From Rhizobacter koreensis (GTDB taxonomy: Bacteria > Pseudomonadota > Gammaproteobacteria > Burkholderiales > Burkholderiaceae_C), in NCBI RefSeq assembly GCF_013366375.1, contig NZ_JABWMJ010000013.1:1-64000 (forward strand): 64,000 bases of DNA. Reading direction: 5' to 3'. The notes under the pieces were generated by a model. That model searched no databases. It was not told where the DNA came from and saw only the letters and a list, made by a program, of their open reading frames with translations. Position numbers and translations under genes: made by a program. This document shows positions 34,750-42,267 of this stretch, piece by piece. The first letter of the stretch is position 1. Each line of letters opens with the position of its first letter.

Positions 34750-35168
34750 CCCACTGTCGGCGCGCCAAATATTCTGCTAGCGGCGCGCTATCGCTGCTAG
34801 CGACAGTTTCGCCTGCAAGTTCCAGTCGTTGTTTGTCTTTCTCGCTCTGAGGGCAGCGATGCGGCTGACGTTTCGACGCAACGCGTGCCAGCGCTGCGCG
34901 CCAATATTCTGCTAGCGGCCAGCATTTGCGCCAATATCGCGCTACTGGACTGATGCGAGCCGCTCATGCCGCAAAGCAGGAAGGCCGGCCAGGTTGAGCC
35001 GCGGCGAACCGCCGCCGCCAAAGGTTCCGAGGGTGGCCGACAACAACTCACGGAATCCGTGCTGAAGCGCGCACTCATTCCGGCAACGCATCGCACTGCC
35101 GCACGCTGTCCCCATTAGCACCATCCTGCTGGCCAATAGCAGGATATTGGCGCGCCGACAGTGGCCGA
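34750..35168. repeat. small transposon-end element (MITE-like) with subterminal repeats
   Basis: Bounded by inverted repeats CCACTGTCGGCGCGCCAA (left, from about 34753) and its complement TTGGCGCGCCGACAGTGG (right, to about 35165). Inside, GCGCCAATATTCTGCTAGCG-type blocks recur near 34894 and 34930, and CTGCTAGCGACAG near 34793. TGT-starting ends with repeated binding-site-like blocks are typical of Tn402/Tn7/Mu-type elements. No transposase is encoded here. The rest of 34590-35203 holds no gene. Confidence 0.6.
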
Positions 35169-35203
35169 CCCGTTCGACGTGCGGGGGTTACGCAACGCAC
35201 TAG

Positions 35204-36856
35204 CTAGAGCATCCCTTCAGGCGCCAGTGGCGCTAGCAGCTCCAATAGATACCTCATCCAAAGCTTGGCCTCCGGCTCCTTCGTGTGTACTTCGTCGTCA
35301 GCGCCGCCAGGGGTAATCCACTCCAAAGCCCCGCCTGCAGTCAGCTGCAGCCGGTGGGAGGCTTGGCGCTGGGCGAGACGGGCCAGTCTAGCGACCTGGA
35401 GGGTTAGACGGGGGCTGTGAATGAAAAGGCCAATTTCGGTGTTGTAGTGGTCGGAGCGCGGATCGAAGTTCATTGATCCGATGAATACCTCCAAGTTATC
35501 AAACACGATTGCCTTGCTATGTAGGCCACCCACTGATTTGCCAAACAGCAGCCCGCGTCCCTCGCGGCCGGCTTTGATGGGGCTCAGCTCGTAAACATCT
35601 ACCCCAAGTTCGAGCAGGGAGCGCCGGTAACGTCGATATCCGCTGTGCACGAGAGGCTGGTCGGTAGACGCAAGCGAATTCGTTAGCACGCCAACTTTGA
35701 CCTCTCGCGATCGCAGGTCCTTGATGAGATCCATGCCCGAACGTCCCGGTACGAAGTAGGGAGACACCAGCATGACCTCCGACTTCGCTTCGCGCATGTG
35801 TTCCACGACGGATACGCGAACGCGGTTCGAGGCAATGGACGCCTCTTCCAGACCCGGAGGTGGCGCTTCGCCCTTCGATGGCATGTCGGCCGATGCCTCG
35901 GCGTAGTCCCAGATCAGATCCAGCGTGCCGGCATCGAGCTCTTCCTCTATTGGTCTGTAGCCCAGCACGTCGCGAGTGTCCGGTTCGTGCGTCACGGGCG
36001 GTGCGCTTGGACGCGAGACCTCCTCGAAGCCCGCCCGCAGCTCGGGCCGCGTCAACCGCGGGGGCACAACCGATCCCAACGGGTATGCAAGTGCGCTGTT
36101 CCAGTATAGATCGAAGAGCCTGCCCAGCTCTGGGACCACGGCGCCGCTGACGAACAGGTCAAGGTCGATGAAGTTCGCGAGTGGATGCCGCGAGAAATAC
36201 TCGTCCGCGACATTGCGGCCGCCGGTCACGGCCATGGCACCGTCCGCAATAAACAGCTTGTTGTGCATGCGGTGGTTGAGTCGCTCAACGTTAGGAAGCG
36301 AGAGCGCGAAGCGCGACAGCAAACCACCACGCGTAGGGAACGGATTGAACAGGCGCACCTCGACGTTTTCGTGCGCAGCAAGGCCGCTTAGCAGCTCGTC
36401 CTGCCCGGAGGTGTACAGGTCGTCCAGCAGCAGCCGCACGCGCACGCCACGGAGCGCCGCATCCCTCAGCGCGCGCAGCATTGCTTTTCCCGTCGCATCG
36501 TGACGGATCAGGAAATACTGAACGTCGAGCGATTTCTCCGCGCGGCGGGCCAACTCCATTCTTGCGCTTAAAGCGAATGCGCCCGAAGGCATGAGTCGGA
36601 ATCCGCTCAAGTCCCGCTCTGGTGCGGAAGCCAAGGCGATTCGACCCAGCGACGTACCGGAGGAGCCTTCGATGGCTACGGAAACCGGCCGCTCGCCTTG
36701 AGAGGGCAAGCTTGCGCACGCCGTCGCCAGAGCGGCGGCGCAAAAGACGAACAGGAGGCGGCACGTGCGGCTCCAATCGAATGCACGTGCCTCCTGCCAC
36801 CGCGACCTGGAAGTCAAACGCTGCCCGAGCCGCGACACCCCGACAACCGCCTGCAT
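35204..36856 (-). CDS. phospholipase D-family protein, ClsC-like cardiolipin synthase
   Basis: 550 residues. An N-terminal lipobox-type sequence (ALATACASL) suggests a lipoprotein. Two HKD motifs are present: HNKLFIADGAMAVTGGRN (about residue 197) and HSKAIVFDNLEVFIGSMNFD (about 440). The second is followed by the DPRSDHYNTE segment typical of ClsC. ClsC joins phosphatidylglycerol and phosphatidylethanolamine to make cardiolipin; other family members act as nucleases or phospholipases. The gene follows the copper block on the same strand about 40 nt after the CusF-like gene, so it may be co-expressed and adjust membrane lipids under metal stress (inference). Confidence 0.85.
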   Translation of the reverse strand: MQAVVGVSRLGQRLTSRSRWQEARAFDWSRTCRLLFVFCAAALATACASLPSQGERPVSVAIEGSSGTSLGRIALASAPERDLSGFRLMPSGAFALSARMELARRAEKSLDVQYFLIRHDATGKAMLRALRDAALRGVRVRLLLDDLYTSGQDELLSGLAAHENVEVRLFNPFPTRGGLLSRFALSLPNVERLNHRMHNKLFIADGAMAVTGGRNVADEYFSRHPLANFIDLDLFVSGAVVPELGRLFDLYWNSALAYPLGSVVPPRLTRPELRAGFEEVSRPSAPPVTHEPDTRDVLGYRPIEEELDAGTLDLIWDYAEASADMPSKGEAPPPGLEEASIASNRVRVSVVEHMREAKSEVMLVSPYFVPGRSGMDLIKDLRSREVKVGVLTNSLASTDQPLVHSGYRRYRRSLLELGVDVYELSPIKAGREGRGLLFGKSVGGLHSKAIVFDNLEVFIGSMNFDPRSDHYNTEIGLFIHSPRLTLQVARLARLAQRQASHRLQLTAGGALEWITPGGADDEVHTKEPEAKLWMRYLLELLAPLAPEGML

Positions 36857-36898
36857 TCCCGAGCAGGACCGACAACGCGTCGCACCGCCCCTACTCGA

Positions 36899-37246
36899 TC
36901 ACTTCGCGACTTCAATGCTGGTGAGAGTGATCGCACCGTTCACCTTCTCCGCGCTGAATCGAACCTTGTCACCCACCTTAACCTTGTCAAGCATCGATGG
37001 ATCCTGGACCTGGAACACCATGGTCATGCCAGGCATCTCGAGGTTCTTGATCTCGGAATGGCGGATCGTGATCTTCTTGGCCTCCATGTCGACCCGGCGA
37101 ACCTCACCGTCGGTGGTGGCAGCCGAGACCGCCCCCGCCGATGCTCCAGCAGACGCCGAACCTGTTGAATGATTTGCGGCAAATGCCGGGCCGGCGACAA
37201 AGAGCCAGCTGGCGAGGGCGATCGTACTAACCTTGCTCATGTTCAT
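36899..37246 (-). CDS. CusF-like periplasmic copper chaperone (2 of 3)
   Basis: 115 residues from the ATG at 37246; an upstream ATG at 37282 would add a non-signal extension. The signal peptide ends at AFA; an Ala/Ser/Gly linker precedes the beta-barrel with ITIRHSEIKNLEMPGMTMVF and KVRFSAEKVNGAITLTSIEV. The Cu-binding His and the two Met (PGMTM) are kept, but the tryptophan of CusF is replaced (NLEMPG). It lies 32 nt after the cupredoxin gene in one block with the multicopper oxidase and TolC-like gene. Confidence 0.85.
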   Translation of the reverse strand: MNMSKVSTIALASWLFVAGPAFAANHSTGSASAGASAGAVSAATTDGEVRRVDMEAKKITIRHSEIKNLEMPGMTMVFQVQDPSMLDKVKVGDKVRFSAEKVNGAITLTSIEVAK

Positions 37247-37278
37247 GGATGTGCTCCGAGTTGATCGATGTCTGACAC

Positions 37279-37821
37279 TCAATGCTTGTTCCCGTGGCCG
37301 TCGCTCTTGGCGTTCCCCTGAGCCCCAGCGACATTCACGGCTCCTTTCATGCCCGCGTCGTAGTGGCCGGGCTGAAGACAGCCGAAGTGCACTTTGCCGG
37401 CTTTCGTGAACTGCCAGACCACCTCGCCAGACTTCCCGCCCGCCAACGTGATCATGTTCGGCTCTTCGTGCTCCATCTCGGGGTTCTTCAGCATCACCTG
37501 GTAGTGCTCCCTTAGCTCCGCTTCGGTGCCGAGGACGAATTCGTGCTTGGCCTTGCCGGAGTTCTTGACCTGGAAGCGGATGGTCTCGCCCTGTTTCACG
37601 TCGATGCTGGCCGGGATGAACCGCATCGCATCGGTCATGTCGACCTTAACGGTGCGGGTCACCTTCCCCGTGGCGCCCGGCGCGCCGACGGCACTTTCGC
37701 CGGAGCCGCCATGTCCGTGCCCACCGGCGTCCCCGTGGCCGCCGGCATGGTTGCCCGAGGCAAGGCTGAGCGTTGATGCCATCGCGAGGACGGCGGCGAT
37801 CCCGATATATTTGGTCTTCAT
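37279..37821 (-). CDS. periplasmic cupredoxin with His-rich N-terminus (1 of 2)
   Basis: 180 residues: signal peptide, then a Gly/His-rich segment (NHAGGHGDAGGHGHGG) and a cupredoxin domain. Type-1 copper ligands are His in KHEFVLG, Cys in VHFGCLQPGHYDAGM, plus that His and Met. The C-terminus again carries His (DGHGNKH). Small blue-copper proteins of this kind bind or shuttle copper in the periplasm and are often adjacent to multicopper oxidases. It lies about 50 nt after the oxidase gene. A close paralogue is at 58349, with a shortened His-rich stretch. Confidence 0.88.
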   Translation of the reverse strand: MKTKYIGIAAVLAMASTLSLASGNHAGGHGDAGGHGHGGSGESAVGAPGATGKVTRTVKVDMTDAMRFIPASIDVKQGETIRFQVKNSGKAKHEFVLGTEAELREHYQVMLKNPEMEHEEPNMITLAGGKSGEVVWQFTKAGKVHFGCLQPGHYDAGMKGAVNVAGAQGNAKSDGHGNKH

Positions 37822-37873
37822 AGGTTTCCTTCGTTGATGAATCAGAAAATTGGCGCCATCGGCACTGAGTAGA

Positions 37874-39286
37874 TCAGTGTCCGCTGTGCCCTCCCCGTGG
37901 TTTGCGCACGCGCATCTCTACGCCCGGCTCGACCCGTCTTGCGACCGGCATCGACCCGCCGCCGGCAGCGAACGAGCGGGCCGGTTCCGGAAGCGTGCCG
38001 GTGAACTCATAGGCGACCTCGCCTGCAGGGTGCCGGTACCAGCCCGGATCCTTGAAGTCACCTCTTGGCTGGTCTGCGCGGACTTTGACGACCGTGAACA
38101 TGCCGCCCATCTCGACAGGTCCGAACGGACCCTTGCCGGTCATCATCGGTAGGGTGTTCTCGGGGATCGGCATCTCCATCTCGGCCATGTCGGCCATGCC
38201 CCGCTCACCCATCACCATGTAGTCCGGGACGAGCTTGTTGATCTGTTTGACGACTCCGGAATGGTCGACTCCGATCATGGTCGGGGTGTCGTGCCCCATG
38301 GCATTCATCGTGTGGTGGCTCTTGTGGCAGTGGAATGCCCAGTCGCCCGGCTCGTCGGCAAGAAACTCGACAGCGCGCATCTGACCGACGCCGATGTCGG
38401 TCGTGACCTCGTTCCAGCGCGCGCTCTCGCGCGTCCAACCGCCGTCCGTTCCCGTCACCATGAACTCGTAGCCGTGTAGGTGGATCGGGTGGTTCGTCAT
38501 CGACAGGTTGCCCATGCGGATGCGGACGCGTTCACCCAGCCGAGCCACCATGGAGTCGATTCCGGGGAACACACGTGAATTGAAGGTCCACAGGTTGAAG
38601 TCCAGCATCTCGCTAACGCGTGGCGTGAAGCTGCCGGGCTCTATGTCGAACGCCGTCAGGATGAACCCGTAGTCGCGGTCGACCGCCATGAACTTGGGAT
38701 CTCGAGGATGCGCGATGAACATGCCGTACATGCCCATCGCCATCTGGACCATCTCGTCCGCATGCGGGTGGTACTTGAAGGTACCACTGCGGCGAACGAC
38801 AAATTCATAGACGAAAGTCTTGCCAGGTGGGATGTGCGGTTGGGTTAGTCCGCCAACGCCATCCATCCCGTTGGGAAGGCGCTGTCCGTGCCAGTGAATG
38901 GTCGTGTGCTCGGGCAAGCGGTTCGTCACGAAGATGCGTACGCGGTCGCCCTCGACCGCCTCGATCGTCGGTCCGGGCGAGCTCCCGTTGTAGCCCCAGA
39001 GATGAGCCTTCATTCCGGGCGCGATCTCACGCACGACAGGTTCTGCAACGACGTGGAATTCCTTGACCCCGTTGTTCATGCGCCAGGGCAGGCTCCATCC
39101 GTTGAGAGTGACCATCGGGTTGTAGGGATGCCCGGTATTCGGTACCAGGGGCGGTGCGGTCAGCGGGTTCGTCTGGATGACGGGCTCCGGCAGGGCTGCC
39201 ATCGCCACCTTGCTGACGGCCGAAGCGGCCACGGCAGCGCCGGTGGCGGCTGCACCAGTCAGAAAGCGACGTCGATTCGTCGTCAT
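37874..39286 (-). CDS. multicopper oxidase, Tat-exported
   Basis: 470 residues from the ATG at 39286 (MTTNRRRFLTG), which places a twin-arginine signal at the N-terminus; the longer frame from 39334 lacks that logic. Copper sites: TIHWHGQRLPNGMDG, TFKYHPHADEM, NHPIHLHGYEF and AFHCHKSHHTMNAM, together giving the trinuclear and type-1 ligands. A Met-rich loop (MADMAEMEMPIPENTLPMM) follows. It probably oxidises Cu(I) in the periplasm. Genes in order of transcription: hypothetical, TolC-like, this oxidase, cupredoxin, CusF. It is distinct from the CueO-like (52450) and CopA-type (61132) oxidases. Confidence 0.9.
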   Translation of the reverse strand: MTTNRRRFLTGAAATGAAVAASAVSKVAMAALPEPVIQTNPLTAPPLVPNTGHPYNPMVTLNGWSLPWRMNNGVKEFHVVAEPVVREIAPGMKAHLWGYNGSSPGPTIEAVEGDRVRIFVTNRLPEHTTIHWHGQRLPNGMDGVGGLTQPHIPPGKTFVYEFVVRRSGTFKYHPHADEMVQMAMGMYGMFIAHPRDPKFMAVDRDYGFILTAFDIEPGSFTPRVSEMLDFNLWTFNSRVFPGIDSMVARLGERVRIRMGNLSMTNHPIHLHGYEFMVTGTDGGWTRESARWNEVTTDIGVGQMRAVEFLADEPGDWAFHCHKSHHTMNAMGHDTPTMIGVDHSGVVKQINKLVPDYMVMGERGMADMAEMEMPIPENTLPMMTGKGPFGPVEMGGMFTVVKVRADQPRGDFKDPGWYRHPAGEVAYEFTGTLPEPARSFAAGGGSMPVARRVEPGVEMRVRKPRGGHSGH

Positions 39287-39308
39287 GAAGGGTTCTCCGA
39301 TCAAATGT

Positions 39309-40757
39309 TCAATGGCCGGCGCCGGCGCCGGCACCGCCAGCCGCGGCCGGTTCAGCGCTCAGCGTCAGGCTGGCAGTGGGTCTGCCGATCAAGGCAGCCT
39401 GCAAGGCAGCGTCGGCGAGCCAGAAGTCGCGCTGGGCGTCGATTGCTTGGCTCACGCTGCCGATCTGTTCGCGCGCGTCCGCCAGAAGCTCGAAGACTCC
39501 GATGAGCATGCCGCTGTACCGCAGCTGGTTCTCATCGTGGATGGTCCTGCGCAGCGGCACGACTTCCTCGAGGTAATGACGGGCAAGGTCATGGGCCGTG
39601 CGATAAGCACCGTATCTCTCCCTCACCTGAGAGCTCGCGTCCACCGCGAGTTGGGCGGTGCGGTTGAGCGACGCCATGTAGGTCGCTTGGGAGCGGGCTC
39701 GGATCGCGTCCCCGAAGTCAAAAATCGGCAGCGGCACCTCCAGCTCGAAGCCCTTCTGGGGAGGCTCGCCCGTTTCGCTGTTGCGCACGGCGGCGATGTG
39801 CAGGCCGTTGACGAAACTCGTCACGCGCGACAGACCCAGGTCCCGGGCAGTGAACTCGAGATTGGCTCGCGCAAGGCGCACATCCAGCCGCTGATCCATC
39901 GCGCGCTGGGCGACCTCGGCTTCGCCCCTCGCGGTCTTGGGCAGCTCTGGCAAGCGATCGGGTAGCTTCAACTGGCGAGCCTGTACGTCCGAAAGCCCCA
40001 GTGAGCGCACCAGTGCCTCGCGCGTGCTCTGCGCCGTCTGCCGCGCACGAGCCAGCTGCGCCACAGCATCGGCTGCAAAGGCCTGCTCGCGGGCGCGCTG
40101 CAGCCGGCTGAAGTTGCCAGCGGCTTGCATGCGCCGCGCGAGTTCGGCGCTTGCATCAGCCACAGCCTTCACCTGCTCGAAATACTGCACCGACTGCTGA
40201 GCAGCCACTGCACGAACCCAGTTCTGGCGTGCCTCGGTTGCTGCCTGGACGACATCGCTCGCCAGCGCAAGCTGGATCTGCTGCTGTCGGAAGTCCGCCA
40301 GCCGCAGCCTGGACGGCAGCAGAAACAGATCGAAAACCGAGATTCCGAGCATGCGACCGATGTCCAGATCAGTGCCCCCGCCTTCACGCCGCACCAGTCG
40401 TTCGAACGTAAAGATAGGGTTGGGGAGCCGCGCCGATTGCGTCGCCGTGGCCGAGCTCGCCGCGCTCTCAAAAAGCGCAGCCTGCAAGGCAGGGCTGTAG
40501 GCGAGTGACAGGCGCACCGCGTCGTCCGCGTTCACCGGATTGGCGAGCACCGCCTCGACGTCGCGTTGCGCCTGCTGGCGCGCCTCCACGGTGTTTAGCC
40601 ACTTGATCTCGGCTCCAGTCGAGCCGCTGGTAAGCCTCTGCACGCCCGCGAAGTTCTCGTTGATGGCAGAGGTGGCACATCCGCCCAAGAGGAGCGCGGT
40701 GGCCAGCGCCCCAGCGGCCAAGCCGCGTGGTCGACGGAGATTCTTTGACGTCATCAC
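39309..40757 (-). CDS. TolC-family outer-membrane factor, lipoprotein
   Basis: 482 residues with lipobox LLLGGC, then two homologous halves of long amphipathic helices with short strands, as in CusC/TolC-type trimeric outer-membrane channels. Such proteins dock with an RND pump and a membrane-fusion protein, but neither is encoded in this window. The gene overlaps closely with its neighbours (10 nt after the hypothetical, 22 nt before the oxidase), so it is in the copper operon. It may pair with a pump elsewhere or with the oxidase block. Confidence 0.88.
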   Translation of the reverse strand: MMTSKNLRRPRGLAAGALATALLLGGCATSAINENFAGVQRLTSGSTGAEIKWLNTVEARQQAQRDVEAVLANPVNADDAVRLSLAYSPALQAALFESAASSATATQSARLPNPIFTFERLVRREGGGTDLDIGRMLGISVFDLFLLPSRLRLADFRQQQIQLALASDVVQAATEARQNWVRAVAAQQSVQYFEQVKAVADASAELARRMQAAGNFSRLQRAREQAFAADAVAQLARARQTAQSTREALVRSLGLSDVQARQLKLPDRLPELPKTARGEAEVAQRAMDQRLDVRLARANLEFTARDLGLSRVTSFVNGLHIAAVRNSETGEPPQKGFELEVPLPIFDFGDAIRARSQATYMASLNRTAQLAVDASSQVRERYGAYRTAHDLARHYLEEVVPLRRTIHDENQLRYSGMLIGVFELLADAREQIGSVSQAIDAQRDFWLADAALQAALIGRPTASLTLSAEPAAAGGAGAGAGH

Positions 40758-40766
40758 CTTGGGTCC

Positions 40767-41177
40767 TCAGTGGAGCTTGTGCGGATCGGACTTGCTGCCC
40801 GGTGCGGAGGGGGACGGCCCCGCTGAACCAGCCGAGGGCGACGTGCCCTGGGTACCGGCAGCAGCAGCCGGTGCGCCGGCTGGGCTACCTTGCGGCGTTG
40901 GTGCGGCGGTGACCTCCTTTGCGTACTCCCGCCAGCCGCCGATCCGCCCAACGTTGTCGTTTGCGGCCCTCCACGACCCCACGGGTTCGTCGGTGAAGCG
41001 CGCGTAGCCCTCGAAGGCAGAGCGGTACTGAATCGCAGAGCCTTTGGGGGGCGTCTGGCCTGCCGCATTCGCGGCGGAACTCGCCGAGGAGCCCGCCTGA
41101 GGGCCTTGGGCGATAGTCGGCATCGAGCCGACGGCGCACAGCGCAGCGAGCGCGGCGCGCGTGAGCAGCTTGTTCAT
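40767..41177 (-). CDS. conserved periplasmic protein of copper loci, function unknown
   Basis: 136 residues: signal peptide to TIAQG, then a short conserved core (YRSAFEGYARFTDEPVGSW, RAANDNVGRIGGWREYAKE) and a low-complexity Ala/Pro/Gly/Ser tail ending DPHKLH. The core looks like that of small proteins encoded directly before cusC/TolC-like genes in beta- and gammaproteobacteria. First gene of the TolC-oxidase-cupredoxin-CusF unit. No catalytic motif is visible. Confidence 0.7.
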   Translation of the reverse strand: MNKLLTRAALAALCAVGSMPTIAQGPQAGSSASSAANAAGQTPPKGSAIQYRSAFEGYARFTDEPVGSWRAANDNVGRIGGWREYAKEVTAAPTPQGSPAGAPAAAAGTQGTSPSAGSAGPSPSAPGSKSDPHKLH

Positions 41178-41274
41178 TTTTCGAAGTCATCTGAGTCGCC
41201 GACGCGAACGGTCGGCCTTCCCCGTGCGGTAAACGCACGAGCCCAATCAGGCCTCGCGGGGAGGCCTCAGCGGG

Positions 41275-41688
41275 TCAGATGCTTCGCGGGGGCCGCTCCT
41301 GGCCGTCCGAGAGGAAGCTCGGGGCGGGAGCGAAGAAGTCAGCGAATGCGACCGTCGCGAGGTCGCCCGGCGTGAGAGTGGCCGGAGGGCTGCTCACCAG
41401 GGAGGGGACCGAACAAAAAGCGGAGCAGAGATTGCACTTGTCTTCGCCCCCCGACGAAAGCTCGCCGCCGGCGTCACTGCTCGACTCATGTACGTGCTGT
41501 GCATGGTCGTGGGCAGGCTTGGCTTGGGCGTCGATGCGGTGATGCGCGGCAACACCGCCGTCGATCGTGCGCAACTCGCTTTGGCTACCCACGCCCGACG
41601 GCGGGCAGAGCATCGCCGCAGCCATTGCACCCCTCGCGGGGATCAATACCGCCAGCAACACCAACAGCCAAATGCTAAGTGTCTTCAC
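41275..41688 (-). CDS. small His/Cys-containing exported protein, DUF2946-like (1 of 3)
   Basis: 137 residues: an N-terminal membrane or signal helix (WLLVLLAVLIPARGAMAA), a His-rich middle (AHHRIDAQAKPAHDHAQHVH), a CNLCSAFC cysteine cluster and a C-terminal ERPPRS. This plan (helix, His/Cys middle, E/D-R-P-P-R end) fits DUF2946-like proteins found in copper clusters. It starts 51 nt after a CueR-type promoter, so it is probably induced by cytosolic copper. Confidence 0.65.
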   Translation of the reverse strand: MKTLSIWLLVLLAVLIPARGAMAAAMLCPPSGVGSQSELRTIDGGVAAHHRIDAQAKPAHDHAQHVHESSSDAGGELSSGGEDKCNLCSAFCSVPSLVSSPPATLTPGDLATVAFADFFAPAPSFLSDGQERPPRSI

Positions 41689-41738
41689 AGCAACTAAGAT
41701 GCTAGCACAGCAGCCAATCTGCCGGCCAACCTCCGAGA

Positions 41739-41769
41739 ATCCTAAACCTTGTCACAGTAGCAAAGTCAA
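41739..41769 (-). promoter_or_regulatory. CueR-type promoter for the DUF2946-like gene
   Basis: Minus strand: TTGACT, 19-bp spacer containing GCTACTGTGACAAGG, then TAGGAT. The 19-bp spacer and dyad match copper-responsive MerR-family promoters. It lies just downstream of cueR and ahead of the gene at 41275. Confidence 0.65.
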
Positions 41770-41796
41770 GCCCCAGGAGGCATACCTGCGCAGCGC

Positions 41797-42246
41797 TCAG
41801 TGCTTGCCTGGCCTCAGGCCACTCCCTGCGGTACGGAGGCCGCCTGGGAGAAAAGGCTCCGCGTCCGCCAGGTTCTCGATGATCGGGCAGTCAGGACGAT
41901 CGTCGCCGTGGCAGCAGTGCACCAAGTGCTCAAGCGTCGCCCTCATCGCGTGCAGCTCCTGCAGCTTGGCGTCGAGTTCCTGGATGTGGGCTTGCGCGAG
42001 CGCCTTCACCTGGCGGCTCGGCCGGCGGCGGTCCTGCCACAGCCCCAGCAGCTCGCGAATCTGCACGATCGAGAACCCGAGGTCGCGCGACTGGCGGATG
42101 AAACGCAGCGTGCTCACCTCCTTGTCGGTGTATTGGCGGTACCCCGAGTCGGTGCGCTGCGCCTCAGGGAACAACCCGACGCTCTCGTAGTGACGGATCA
42201 TCTTGGCCGAGACGCCCGAGGCTTTCGCGGCTTCGCCGATGTTCAT
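41797..42246 (-). CDS. cueR: CueR-type Cu(I)-responsive MerR regulator
   Basis: 149 residues from the ATG at 42246 (MNIGEAAKASGVSAKMIRHY); an ATG three codons upstream is possible. The DNA-binding domain is typical of CueR. The metal loop has Cys112 and Cys120 at the CueR spacing in HCCHGDDRPDC, with an extra Cys111. CueR proteins activate copA and oxidase promoters when they bind Cu(I). It lies 21 nt after copA on the same strand. Three promoters of the right geometry (41739, 44757, 44839) form its likely local regulon. Confidence 0.92.
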   Translation of the reverse strand: MNIGEAAKASGVSAKMIRHYESVGLFPEAQRTDSGYRQYTDKEVSTLRFIRQSRDLGFSIVQIRELLGLWQDRRRPSRQVKALAQAHIQELDAKLQELHAMRATLEHLVHCCHGDDRPDCPIIENLADAEPFLPGGLRTAGSGLRPGKH

Positions 42247-42267
42247 GAAGTCCATGGCCCTGCTCCT

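Noticed and set aside
34750-35168. Possible CRISPR-like array because of repeated 20-nt blocks
   Set aside because: Blocks are few, irregularly spaced, in both orientations and bounded by inverted ends; this fits a transposon end and not a CRISPR array.
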